Shown here piece after piece: positions 16,001-22,652 of a stretch of DNA of 35,406 nucleotides. Position 1 is the stretch's first letter, and each line of letters starts with the position of its first letter. Under the pieces are notes generated by a model, which was not told where the DNA came from, did no database searches, and worked only from the letters and a program-made list of their open reading frames with translations. A program made the translations under genes and the position numbers. The stretch comes from an uncultured Clostridia bacterium (GTDB lineage Bacteria > Bacillota > Clostridia > UBA1381): contig CANQIP010000015.1 in NCBI GenBank assembly GCA_947623955.1, positions 1 through 35,406 on the forward strand. The letters run 5' to 3'.

Positions 16001-16600
16001 ACGAGTGACAGAACGTTCGTTCCTTTAAGAGCCATATCGGAGGCGCTGAATAAAAAGGTTGAGTGGTACGGCGAAACGGGCGTTATCACCGTGAGCGATG
16101 TTGACACGGTAATCGACGACAAGGCGGCTCTCGAAACGATTAAGAGCGCTAAGGCAATGCAGCCCGCAAGCGGCAAGGTTTACACGAACGGCGAGAAAAT
16201 GACGGGAACGCAGTCAACCGCCCTTGAAGTGTACGCGAGCGAGGGCGACGGCAAGGCGGCTTGCGATTTCGATTACGGAACGGCGTGGAAGTCAAGCGGT
16301 AAGGGTATAATCATGATGAAAACCGACAAATGGCCCATAAGCGCGGTAATCGTGAAATTCGCGGACGGCAAAAAGCACCCGTTCAGAGTATCGACGCGCT
16401 ACGACATACCCGAAGAGGACGTTAAGGATATGGCGAACCGCGACGGTTGGGAGGTCGTTGTAGACTCTGTAAGCGACGGCAGCACCGACGCGCAGACGTT
16501 TATCTTCCCTGTGCCGAAGTACACAAATTCCGTTAAGCTCCAGCTGCTCGACGACGAGCCCTGCGAGATCACGGAGTTCGCGGCTCTGGGCGTTCAGTAA
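13028..16600 (+). CDS. Secreted PL11 rhamnogalacturonan lyase with accessory domains
   Basis: 1190 residues from ATG 13028 (SD AAAGGGG upstream; an in-frame ATG at 12941 lies too near the promoter and would bury the signal peptide). Signal peptide 1-23 (cut after VPAAAA). Residues about 25-240 look like a LamG-type beta-sandwich. The catalytic PL11 region (about 260-890) has the family's acidic Ca-binding blades: DLDGDGELE (398), DFNNDGKAE (462), DVDYDGKDE (620), and SWGDDWGNRSERYNA. PL11 enzymes cleave the rhamnogalacturonan I backbone of pectin by beta-elimination. Residues 908-1024 form a copper-amine-oxidase-N-like domain (IVNGRTMVPMRFISEAFGAY, then SDRTFVPLRAISEAL), common on Clostridia surface proteins. 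The last 145 residues look like a discoidin-type sandwich. Usual PL11 proteins have about 600 residues. No sortase or SLH anchor is seen. Confidence 0.9.
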   Translation: MKRLIGLAVVIGMTASLIVPAAAAEDGLGVYGGKGSLTVTADPTGADKGNVFAFDGFSTNRGDDAEKGVNPYIELPSDYLYEQKSGKYTMKDDWSVSFDWYGMSQGFRYAFYTGTTDVFGKGSMTGIYFFPDSGSTAITEGLVKDEKKFSEGGEYVSIKNEWHNFKLEWKNKKFTIYKDGEEYIKADGKDYAYSDAKAPVTRIGYTPYVTDPGVYAYVDNIVVTAGGEELLNDTADGEYTEIGDVPPDPEPLTIHTGVSDGSETQKLIDARPDMQRKMETLDRGLVAVSSETYGFISWRWLGTESADTRYNLYKNGEKLNAEPMNKTNYVDYDAKAGDAYAVAPVINGAEGEKCDEVTLLDKDYIGFKLDVPEGGKVRINPETEEEYFYIANDASTADLDGDGELEIILKWDSSNSRDSSHSGATGNTLFDAYKLDGTKLWRIDLGINVRSGAHDTQFLCADFNNDGKAEVAMRTADGTVAGDGTVIGDPKKDWRNDIGKNLDGPLYLTVFDGETGSVIDTTDYYPQTKGERDGVKWDVSSWGDDWGNRSERYNACVFYENGDTPSMMFARGYYDKTVLAAYSMVDNKIVNDWIFDTDFMTKEESLPYRGRGNHSLCVADVDYDGKDEIIYGSTTYDDNGEPLYSNTDLAHGDAQHMGDLVPSRPGLEIFSVHESGKYGHQMKDARTGEILWSSPKTSLDVGRGGSDDIDPTHEGAESWSSIGLLIASDGSLITDNYSIPANFFAWWDGDLGREVLDGVNISKYNPYTYKVEEIFSATECHSNNSAKSNPSLTADILGDWREEVIYPTLDNSELRIYTTTIPTSYKLPTLMSDNQYRDAVAVQNVGYNQPTHVDYCLGYDTKTIPVPQIYTVDENGNKITNPDLAKKEWNISDLYEGDVTQLAADEPKALINGAPYYIDGGNNELAPYIVNGRTMVPMRFISEAFGAYVTWDADARQVTVQSPEATVVMTIGSTDYTVDGAAKTMDAAPEITSDRTFVPLRAISEALNKKVEWYGETGVITVSDVDTVIDDKAALETIKSAKAMQPASGKVYTNGEKMTGTQSTALEVYASEGDGKAACDFDYGTAWKSSGKGIIMMKTDKWPISAVIVKFADGKKHPFRVSTRYDIPEEDVKDMANRDGWEVVVDSVSDGSTDAQTFIFPVPKYTNSVKLQLLDDEPCEITEFAALGVQ

Positions 16601-16619
16601 CAAAAACAATACACAAAAC

Positions 16620-16650
16620 GGGGACACTAAAGTTTAACTTTAGTGTCCCC
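16620..16650. terminator. 31-nt near-loopless palindrome between convergent genes
   Basis: GGGGACACTAAAGTT, a single T, then AACTTTAGTGTCCCC: two perfect 15-base arms. It sits 20 bp after the lyase stop and 19 bp before the amidohydrolase stop and could end transcription both ways. The partial copies TTTAGTGTCCC (16655-16665) and CTTTAATGTCCC (16672-16683) follow, the second running into the amidohydrolase coding end, so this is also a repeat cluster. Confidence 0.7.
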
Positions 16651-16668
16651 GTATTTTAGTGTCCCTTT

Positions 16669-17466
16669 TTACTTTAATGTCCCTCGAAGTTTGAGAAGTT
16701 CTTCGGCGTTTTTGTACGCTATCTTTTCTCTCTCGCTGTCTGTGAGATCGAGAGATATAAACGCTCCCACCTCATCGGGCATATTCCACAGCGGAAAGTC
16801 CGTTCCGAAAACAATTCTGTCCGCGCCGTAGCCACGTATATATTTGAGCGTCTCGTCCGCGCCTATGAACATCATACAGCTTGAAAAATCGAAATAGCAG
16901 CTTGTGTCCTTCAGATACTCGAACGCTCTGTCAAACATCGACCAGCCGCCCAGATGCGCTCCGACCACGCACAGGTCGGGGAACAGGTCAAGCACGCGCC
17001 GAAGTCTTTCGGGGTCGGAATAGTCGTACCTCGGGTCGCCGCAGTGTATGACGACGGGAGCCTTGCCCCTTACCGCGTCGTACATCGGATAAAGACGCTC
17101 GTCATCTATGTTAAAACGCTGCGTGTCGGGGTGTATTTTTACGCCCCTTAAACCGAGGGAGAATATTCTCCCGACCTCCTCCGCCATATTGTCCATTTCC
17201 GCGTGAACCGTTCCGAAACCGTAAAATTCCTTATGCTCCCTAACCTCGCGGGCGGTAAAGTCGTTTATGCTTTTTACGTGTTCAGCCTTCACAGCCACGG
17301 GCAGCAGCACAAATTCGGATATGCCCGCTTTTTTGCCCTCATAAAGCAGCACGTCCGCGCTGCCCGTGTTGTGGTAGTCAAGCCCGTAAAAATCGCATAC
17401 GCTCTGACTTCCCCGCACCGCGAGTTTATCGGGATAGATATGCGTGTGGAAGTCTATGATTTTCAT
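16669..17466 (-). CDS. Amidohydrolase-2 family TIM-barrel hydrolase or decarboxylase
   Basis: 265 residues. The metal-binding N-terminal motif IIDFHTHIYP (His7, His9), then VVIHCGDPRYDYS, VVGAHLGGWSMFDRAFEYL and FGTDFPLWNMP (late Asp) give the full set of barrel-end ligands of the amidohydrolase_2 group, which includes decarboxylases (ACMSD-like) and lactonases. The substrate is unknown. Its ATG (17464-17466) overlaps the TAA of the ligase gene by one base (TAATG), so translation is coupled and the two probably act in one pathway on a carboxylic acid. The last codons (RGTLK) lie in the repeat cluster at 16672-16683. Confidence 0.88.
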   Translation of the reverse strand: MKIIDFHTHIYPDKLAVRGSQSVCDFYGLDYHNTGSADVLLYEGKKAGISEFVLLPVAVKAEHVKSINDFTAREVREHKEFYGFGTVHAEMDNMAEEVGRIFSLGLRGVKIHPDTQRFNIDDERLYPMYDAVRGKAPVVIHCGDPRYDYSDPERLRRVLDLFPDLCVVGAHLGGWSMFDRAFEYLKDTSCYFDFSSCMMFIGADETLKYIRGYGADRIVFGTDFPLWNMPDEVGAFISLDLTDSEREKIAYKNAEELLKLRGTLK

Positions 17467-19313
17467 TATACTCTCACCAGCAGTCCGTTTCTCAAATCTC
17501 CGCGGGCGATTTCCTTCATCTTATAATGAAGTTTCTTACCCGTCGCGTTCAGCGGGATTTCGGACACAAAGCGATAGTAGCGCGGACGCTTGTAATTCGC
17601 TATCATCGGGCTGTTCTTACAGAACTGTTCAAGCTCGCCGACGGTCAGCGTCTCGTCCGCCCTCACTACGTAAGCCGTCACGATCTCGCCGCGCGTCTTG
17701 TCGGGAACCGACGTCACGATGCAGTCTACCACCTTCGGGTGAGTGTTTAACGCCTCCTCGACCTGCACGGGGTATATGTTCTCGCCGCCCGATATAATCA
17801 TGTCGTCCTTTCTGCCGACGATGCTCACAAAACGGTTCTTATCCCATGTGCCGAGGTCGCCTGTGTACATAAAGCCGTTGCTGAACTTTCTCTCGCTCTC
17901 CTCGTCGTTTCTGTAGTAGAAGTACGAGCCTTTCGCGTACGATTTTATGATAACCTCGCCGACCTCTCTGCCGTCCATGTCGGCAAGCTCGTCGGGCATG
18001 GCGTTGCGGTCATCGAACACCTTTACTACGCGAACGTCGTCGTCGGTACACGATCTGCCCGCCGTACCCGCCATATCAGGCAGTTCCGTCGGGCGCAGGA
18101 ACGTGTTCCAGAACGTTTCGGTAGTGCCGTAACCGTTGAATATTCTCGGCGTAAGCACCTCCTGATAGCGCATACAAGCGGCTCTTTCAAGCGGCGCGCC
18201 CATCGTTACTATGCCGTTAAGGCTCGAAAGGTCGAAGTTGTTTTTAATCTGCGCGTCCGTCAAAAGCTCCAGCACGTTCGGCACGCCGATTATAAACGTA
18301 AGCTTTAATTTTTCTATGCGTCTGAGCGTTTCTGCCGCATCGAATTTTTTAAGTATTACGACCGTTCCGCCCGCGTAAAGCGTCGGAGTTATGCCGCCGG
18401 AGTGAAGTCCGCCTCGGTGGAACCACGGTGTAGTGTTCATCGTCTTGTCGTCGCTCGACAGCGGGAAATGTATCATTACGTCGTGCGCGCTAAGTACCTC
18501 GTTGATGCTCGTGAGACATACGCCCTTCGGTCTGCCGGTCGTGCCGGACGTGTACAGGCGCGACGTTTCGTCGTATGTCGAGAGTTTCCAGTCAAGCTGC
18601 GGATTTTCCGTGCTCGCGTCCTTTACAAATTCGGAGTACGTAACCGCGCCGTCTATCGGCTCTGTTTTGCTCGAATCAACCATTATAACGGTCTCGGGCT
18701 TGTACTTCGATAATTTTAACGCCTGCTCCACGACCTCGCTGTTCATCGCCTCGTATATAAATATCTTCGGCTTACTGTCCTCAATCGTCACGGCGATTTC
18801 GCCGGAGCTTAAACGGAAATTGATAGGACAGCTTACCGTTCCAGTCTTGTGGCACGCGAGGTACGCGAACACAAATTCTGGGCAGTTGAGGAGCTGGAAC
18901 ATCACAACGTCGCCCTTTTTAAGCCCCGCCCTAAGAATTGCGTCGGCGAATTTGTTAGCCTCGGCGTTAAGCTCCTTGTATGTCCAGCTTTGGTCGGACG
19001 ACGGGTTCACGAGAGCCTCCTTGTCGGCGAAACGGTCAACGTTGCGCATAAAGCCCGAAAGCCACGTGTATTCCTCCTGAAAGCCCTTTATAAAGGTCTT
19101 TATGCCGCGCTGCTTTTCGTTACCCGTAAACTTGGATTTCGCCTCGGCAAGAGCCTCCTCTATGTCGGCGAATATGCTCTCTATCTCGTCGAGCTTGTAA
19201 TCGTAATTTGATTTGTTCGAGCAGTTTTCGAGCAGCCTTACCGCGTCAAGCACCTTTTCGCGGCGCGCCTCAGATATTCTCTCGAAACGCTCTCTTTTTG
19301 TTTCTGTTGCCAT
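17466..19313 (-). CDS. Class I acyl-CoA synthetase-like AMP-dependent ligase
   Basis: 615 residues. Adenylation motifs are complete: YTSGTTGRPKG (254-264), FNGYGTTE (392-399), YTGDLG (483-488), GRKDDMIISGGENIYP (500-515) and TGKK (591-594) with the C-terminal catalytic Lys. Family reaction: carboxylate plus ATP to acyl-adenylate, then CoA thioester. The best analogy is medium/long-chain or aryl acid CoA ligases; the acid is not predictable. An N-terminal helical extension of about 70 residues (ERFERISEARREKVLDAVRL; ADIEEALAEAKSK) precedes the usual start of the fold and is unusual. SD AGGAGGT (19322-19328) and the promoter at 19348-19376 support the start. First gene of a two-gene operon with the amidohydrolase. 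Confidence 0.92.
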   Translation of the reverse strand: MATETKRERFERISEARREKVLDAVRLLENCSNKSNYDYKLDEIESIFADIEEALAEAKSKFTGNEKQRGIKTFIKGFQEEYTWLSGFMRNVDRFADKEALVNPSSDQSWTYKELNAEANKFADAILRAGLKKGDVVMFQLLNCPEFVFAYLACHKTGTVSCPINFRLSSGEIAVTIEDSKPKIFIYEAMNSEVVEQALKLSKYKPETVIMVDSSKTEPIDGAVTYSEFVKDASTENPQLDWKLSTYDETSRLYTSGTTGRPKGVCLTSINEVLSAHDVMIHFPLSSDDKTMNTTPWFHRGGLHSGGITPTLYAGGTVVILKKFDAAETLRRIEKLKLTFIIGVPNVLELLTDAQIKNNFDLSSLNGIVTMGAPLERAACMRYQEVLTPRIFNGYGTTETFWNTFLRPTELPDMAGTAGRSCTDDDVRVVKVFDDRNAMPDELADMDGREVGEVIIKSYAKGSYFYYRNDEESERKFSNGFMYTGDLGTWDKNRFVSIVGRKDDMIISGGENIYPVQVEEALNTHPKVVDCIVTSVPDKTRGEIVTAYVVRADETLTVGELEQFCKNSPMIANYKRPRYYRFVSEIPLNATGKKLHYKMKEIARGDLRNGLLVRV

Positions 19314-19347
19314 GCAACTTTACCTCCTAATCAAAGTATATATCTGG

Positions 19348-19376
19348 ATTATAATTCACATACTGTAAATTGTCAA
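19348..19376 (-). promoter_or_regulatory. Promoter of the ligase-amidohydrolase operon
   Basis: Minus strand: -35 TTGACA (19371-19376), 17-bp spacer, -10 TATAAT (19348-19353); the SD AGGAGGT at 19322-19328 follows. Confidence 0.85.
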
Positions 19377-19467
19377 TAGTTTTTGGTAATAATTTTAACA
19401 TTTATTAAAATTTTATTTTTTGTCACTATATTTTTACAATATTTTAAAAATGTAGTTTTATTGCCTG

Positions 19468-19476
19468 TGCTATAAT
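19468..19476 (+). promoter_or_regulatory. Extended -10 promoter of the tyrosine recombinase gene
   Basis: TGCTATAAT (TGC 19468-19470, TATAAT 19471-19476) without a good -35 box at the right distance. Start of transcription near 19483; SD GGAGG at 19506-19510. Confidence 0.65.
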
Positions 19477-19518
19477 ACTTTTTGGCGCAAGCCGAATAAA
19501 TTTTTGGAGGTTTTTACC

Positions 19519-20328
19519 ATGAGAAGAAAAATTACATTTGAGGAAAGTCTGAGGAAATGCAACCTGTCGGAAAACACGATACGCTCGTATCTGTGGACGG
19601 TGCGGTTTTTCGACGACCATTACGACGGCGCGACGAAGGAAAATCTGCTCGCGTACAAGGGGTATTTAATGGAGACGTTTAAACCCAAGACCGTCAATCT
19701 GCGCATACAGGCGATAAACAAGTACCTCGCCTACATCGGCAAGGACAGGCTGAAACTGAAGGCGGTAAAGGTGCAGCAGAAGAACTTTCTCGAAAACGTC
19801 ATAAGCAACGCGGACTACAGCTTTTTTAAAAGTCAGCTGCGCAGGCGCGGGCTTATGGAGTGGTATTTCGTGGTGTGGTATCTCGGCGCGACGGGCGCGA
19901 GAGTGAGCGAGCTTGTGCAGATAAAGGTCGAGCACGTGCAGACGGGTTACTTCGACATTTACGCCAAGGGCGGTAAGCTACGCAGGCTCTATATCCCGAA
20001 ACGTCTCAAAAACGAAACGCTCAAATGGCTCGAATTGACGGGCAGACGGTCGGGCTATCTCTTCCTTAACAGGTACGGCGACCAGATCACGACGCGCGGC
20101 ATTTCGCAGCAGCTTAAAAAGTACGCGAAAATGTTCGGCATGGACACGACGGTCGTTTACCCCCACTCCTTCCGTCACCGTTACGCGAAAAATTTTCTCG
20201 ACAAATACAACGATATTGCGCTGCTCGCCGACCTTATGGGTCACGAAAGCATCGAAACGACGCGCATTTACCTGCGCCGCACCGCGAGCGAGCAGCAGAC
20301 GCTTGTGGATAAGGTGGTAACTTGGTAA
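19519..20328 (+). CDS. Tyrosine recombinase/integrase (XerC/D-like)
   Basis: 269 residues from ATG 19519 (SD GGAGG 8 bases upstream; an in-frame TTG at 19504 precedes the SD and is unlikely). The N-terminal SAM-like core-binding domain (ENTIRSYLWTVRFFDDHY) is followed by the catalytic domain: ATGARVSELVQIKVEHV (first Arg), GGKLRRLYIP (beta-hairpin Lys), PHSFRHRYAKNF (His-x-x-Arg), LLADLMGHESIETTRIYLRR (His and nucleophilic Tyr). All six catalytic positions are present, so it is probably active. It is somewhat shorter than housekeeping Xer proteins. There is no phage or conjugative gene, tRNA or visible att site near it, so a stand-alone resolvase or domesticated integrase is as likely as a mobile-element gene. 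Confidence 0.9.
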   Translation: MRRKITFEESLRKCNLSENTIRSYLWTVRFFDDHYDGATKENLLAYKGYLMETFKPKTVNLRIQAINKYLAYIGKDRLKLKAVKVQQKNFLENVISNADYSFFKSQLRRRGLMEWYFVVWYLGATGARVSELVQIKVEHVQTGYFDIYAKGGKLRRLYIPKRLKNETLKWLELTGRRSGYLFLNRYGDQITTRGISQQLKKYAKMFGMDTTVVYPHSFRHRYAKNFLDKYNDIALLADLMGHESIETTRIYLRRTASEQQTLVDKVVTW

Positions 20329-20330
20329 AC

Positions 20331-20357
20331 AAAAAAAGGGCTTTACGCCCTTTTTTT
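20331..20357. terminator. Bidirectional terminator
   Basis: AAAAAAAGGGC (20331-20341), loop TTTAC, GCCCTTTTTTT (20347-20357). It ends the recombinase transcript on the plus strand and the P-type ATPase transcript on the minus strand; the ATPase stop codon is in its tail. Confidence 0.9.
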
Positions 20358-22227
20358 ATTTATTGCTCAACATTCGTATCGCGTTTAATACCGCTATAAT
20401 CATTACGCCCACGTCGGCGAATATCGCGAACCACATATTCGCGACGCCTATCGCACCCAAAAGCAGGAAAGCGAATTTTACGCCTATGGCAAAGCCGATA
20501 TTTTCGTACACTATGCGCATACATTTTTTCGATATGCGTATCGCAAGCGGGATTTTAAGCGGGTCGTCGTCCATAAGCACCACGTCAGCCGCCTCGATTG
20601 CCGCGTCAGAGCCGAGCGCGCCCATGGCGATACCCACGTCGGCGCGTGACAGCACGGGCGCGTCGTTTAAGCCGTCGCCGACGAACGCGAGAGCCGCGCC
20701 CTTCTTTTGTTCGGCGAGCAACTCCTCGACCTTTTCCACCTTATCCTCCGGCATGAGGTGCGAGTATGCCTTGCTCACGCCTATTTCCTTCGCAACGTAC
20801 TCTGCGGTTTTCGCGTTGTCGCCTGTAAGCATTACAGTTTGATTTACGCCGCACTCGTGAAGTTCCGTAACGGCGCGTTTCGCCTGCGGCTTTACAACGT
20901 CGGAAATGAGTATATGCCCCTCATAGCTGTTATCGACCGCGACGTGCAGAACCGTTCCCGCCTTGTGGCACGGCTTGTATTCTATGCCGAGTTTTTCCAT
21001 AAGCCTGTCGTTGCCGACAGCCACGCTTTTACTGTCTATCACAGCACGCACGCCCTGACCGCTGAGTTCCTCGACCTCGGTGACGCGTGATTTGTCCATG
21101 TTGTCGCCGAGAATTTTCGCTATGCTTTTCGCTATCGGGTGGTTCGAGCTGCTTTCCGCGAGCGCGGCGTATTCGAGCAGCTTTTCCTCTTCCATTATAT
21201 TATGATGCACTCCCGCGACCTCGAACACGCCCTTTGTGACCGTACCCGTCTTGTCGAACACGACCGCGTCAACCTTCGAGAGCGTTTCGATATACGTCGA
21301 GCCCTTTATAAGCACGCCCTTCGTACCCGCGCCGCCTATGCAGGCGAAAAAGCTCAAAGGTATACTTATCACAAGCGCGCACGGACAGCTTATTACAAGG
21401 AATATCAGCGCACGCATGATCCATTTGCTCCAATCGGCGTTCATGCCGAGTGCCATACTCGCAAGCGGCGCGATTACGGCAAGTGCAAGCGCGAGTGCGC
21501 ATACTATAGGAGTGTAGTAACGCGCGAATTTCGTAATAAAGTTTTCCGAGCGCGACTTTTTCGCGCCGCTGTTTTCCACAAGCTCCAGTATTTTTGACGC
21601 CGTTGACTCGCCGAACGCCTTTGTCGTGCGCAGCTTTATAAGCCCCGTCGAATTTATGCAGCCACTCTGTACCGCGCCGCCCTCGCCCGCCTCAACGGGC
21701 ATACTCTCGCCCGTCAGCGCGGACGCGTCGAGAGTGGTATGACCCTCGGTTATAACGCCGTCAATCGGTATTTTCTCGCCGGGCTTAACGACTATCTCCG
21801 TACCGATTTCAACCTCATTCGGGTCGACCTGCACAATAGAGCCGTCACGCTCCACGTTCGCGTAATCGGGGCGTATGTCCATAAGCTCGCTTATGCTGCG
21901 GCGGCTCTTCCCGACCGCGACCGACTGGAACATCTCGCCCGTCTGGTAAAAAATCATTACCGACGCCGCCTCGGGGTACTCGCCCAGCACAAACGCGCCG
22001 ATCGTCGCGACAGCCATAAGAAAGTTTTCGTCAAACACCTGACCGTGTATTATGCCCTTAAACGATTTTATAAGCACGTCGTAACCCGCCGTAAGGTACG
22101 GCAAGGCGTAAATAAGTATGATCGCCCACCTCGGCAAAGCTATGTATTTGTCAACAGCCGCGCACACGACAAGCAGCGCCGCCGACGCGATTATACGGGC
22201 AAAATTCCTTTTCTGTTTCCGTGTCAC
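20356..22227 (-). CDS. Zn/Cd/Pb-exporting P1B-type ATPase (CadA/ZntA-like)
   Basis: About 623 residues. P-type motifs: TGES in LDASALTGESMPV, phosphorylation site VFDKTGTVTKG, MLTGDNAKTAEYVAKEIGV and VGDGLNDAPVL. The membrane metal site is SCPCALVISIPLSF, and the last helices read GVKFAFLLLGAIG and ADVGVMIIAVLNAIRML; this CPC plus Lys/Asp pattern is the Zn/Cd/Pb (P1B-2) class rather than copper. It pumps metal out of the cytoplasm. There is no N-terminal heavy-metal domain; it is supplied as the separate gene upstream. GTG at 22227 with GGAAGG 5 bases upstream is preferred; an in-frame TTG at 22251 overlapping the upstream stop would add 8 residues. It shares the metal-type promoter at 22528-22556. 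Confidence 0.93.
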   Translation of the reverse strand: MTRKQKRNFARIIASAALLVVCAAVDKYIALPRWAIILIYALPYLTAGYDVLIKSFKGIIHGQVFDENFLMAVATIGAFVLGEYPEAASVMIFYQTGEMFQSVAVGKSRRSISELMDIRPDYANVERDGSIVQVDPNEVEIGTEIVVKPGEKIPIDGVITEGHTTLDASALTGESMPVEAGEGGAVQSGCINSTGLIKLRTTKAFGESTASKILELVENSGAKKSRSENFITKFARYYTPIVCALALALAVIAPLASMALGMNADWSKWIMRALIFLVISCPCALVISIPLSFFACIGGAGTKGVLIKGSTYIETLSKVDAVVFDKTGTVTKGVFEVAGVHHNIMEEEKLLEYAALAESSSNHPIAKSIAKILGDNMDKSRVTEVEELSGQGVRAVIDSKSVAVGNDRLMEKLGIEYKPCHKAGTVLHVAVDNSYEGHILISDVVKPQAKRAVTELHECGVNQTVMLTGDNAKTAEYVAKEIGVSKAYSHLMPEDKVEKVEELLAEQKKGAALAFVGDGLNDAPVLSRADVGIAMGALGSDAAIEAADVVLMDDDPLKIPLAIRISKKCMRIVYENIGFAIGVKFAFLLLGAIGVANMWFAIFADVGVMIIAVLNAIRMLSNK

Positions 22228-22247
22228 CGTTACCTTCCCCCTTCGGC

Positions 22248-22466
22248 TCAAAAATAAATTTCGCAGTCGCTCTCCACTTTGCGGCAGCTTTTAAGCACAG
22301 CCTTCATCACTTTATTTTCGTCCGCGCCGTCCTCAAACTCGACGTTCATTTTAAGCGTCATAAAATTCACGACCGCGTTCTTTACGCCGTCCGTTTTATT
22401 CGCGGCATCCTCCATTTTATTGGCGCAGTTCGCGCAGTCAACCTCAATCTTGTAGCTTTTCTTCAT
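22248..22466 (-). CDS. Small heavy-metal-associated (HMA) metal-binding protein
   Basis: 72 residues from ATG 22466 (SD GGAGGGG upstream; the frame is open further up, but that part covers promoter and operator). KKSYKIEVDCANCANKMEDA has the CxxC metal motif (DCANCA) of the ferredoxin-like HMA fold; the rest alternates strands and helices as expected. It probably delivers Zn/Cd to the ATPase encoded immediately downstream, acting as its detached N-terminal domain. Its stop at 22248 lies next to or inside the ATPase start region, so translation is coupled. Confidence 0.9.
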   Translation of the reverse strand: MKKSYKIEVDCANCANKMEDAANKTDGVKNAVVNFMTLKMNVEFEDGADENKVMKAVLKSCRKVESDCEIYF

Positions 22467-22492
22467 TTTAATCCCCTCCGACCGTATTATAT

Positions 22493-22516
22493 GTGAACAT
22501 CTGCTCATTTGTTCAC
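22493..22516. promoter_or_regulatory. ArsR/SmtB-type metal-sensor operator (candidate)
   Basis: GTGAACA (22493-22499) and TGTTCAC (22510-22516) are inverted arms around a central CTGCTCA, giving a nested imperfect palindrome TGAACATCTGCTCA. TGAACA..TGTTCA half-sites are the known recognition pattern of ArsR/SmtB metal sensors (SmtB, CzrA, CadC). It lies just downstream of the start of transcription, where a bound repressor would block the efflux genes until metal binds. No arsR-like gene is in the window. Confidence 0.65.
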
Positions 22517-22527
22517 TTGTTGATTTG

Positions 22528-22556
22528 ATTATACCACGCTTATTTCCGTTTGTCAA
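22528..22556 (-). promoter_or_regulatory. Consensus sigma-A promoter of the HMA/P-type ATPase operon
   Basis: Minus strand: TTGACA (22551-22556), 17-bp spacer, TATAAT (22528-22533): a full-consensus promoter, as expected for one held off by a repressor. Confidence 0.88.
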
Positions 22557-22588
22557 CATAATTTTATATAAATTTTACATAATGCGCC

Positions 22589-22617
22589 TTGACACATTTT
22601 TTATTTGACACTATAAT
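22589..22617 (+). promoter_or_regulatory. Consensus promoter of the EAL response-regulator gene
   Basis: TTGACA (22589-22594), 17-bp spacer, TATAAT (22612-22617); the SD GGAAGG (22640-22645) precedes ATG 22653 by 7 bases. It is divergent from the metal-efflux promoter 33 bp away. Confidence 0.85.
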
Positions 22618-22652
22618 AGTATATATATTATTCATTAACGGAAGGTATAAAA

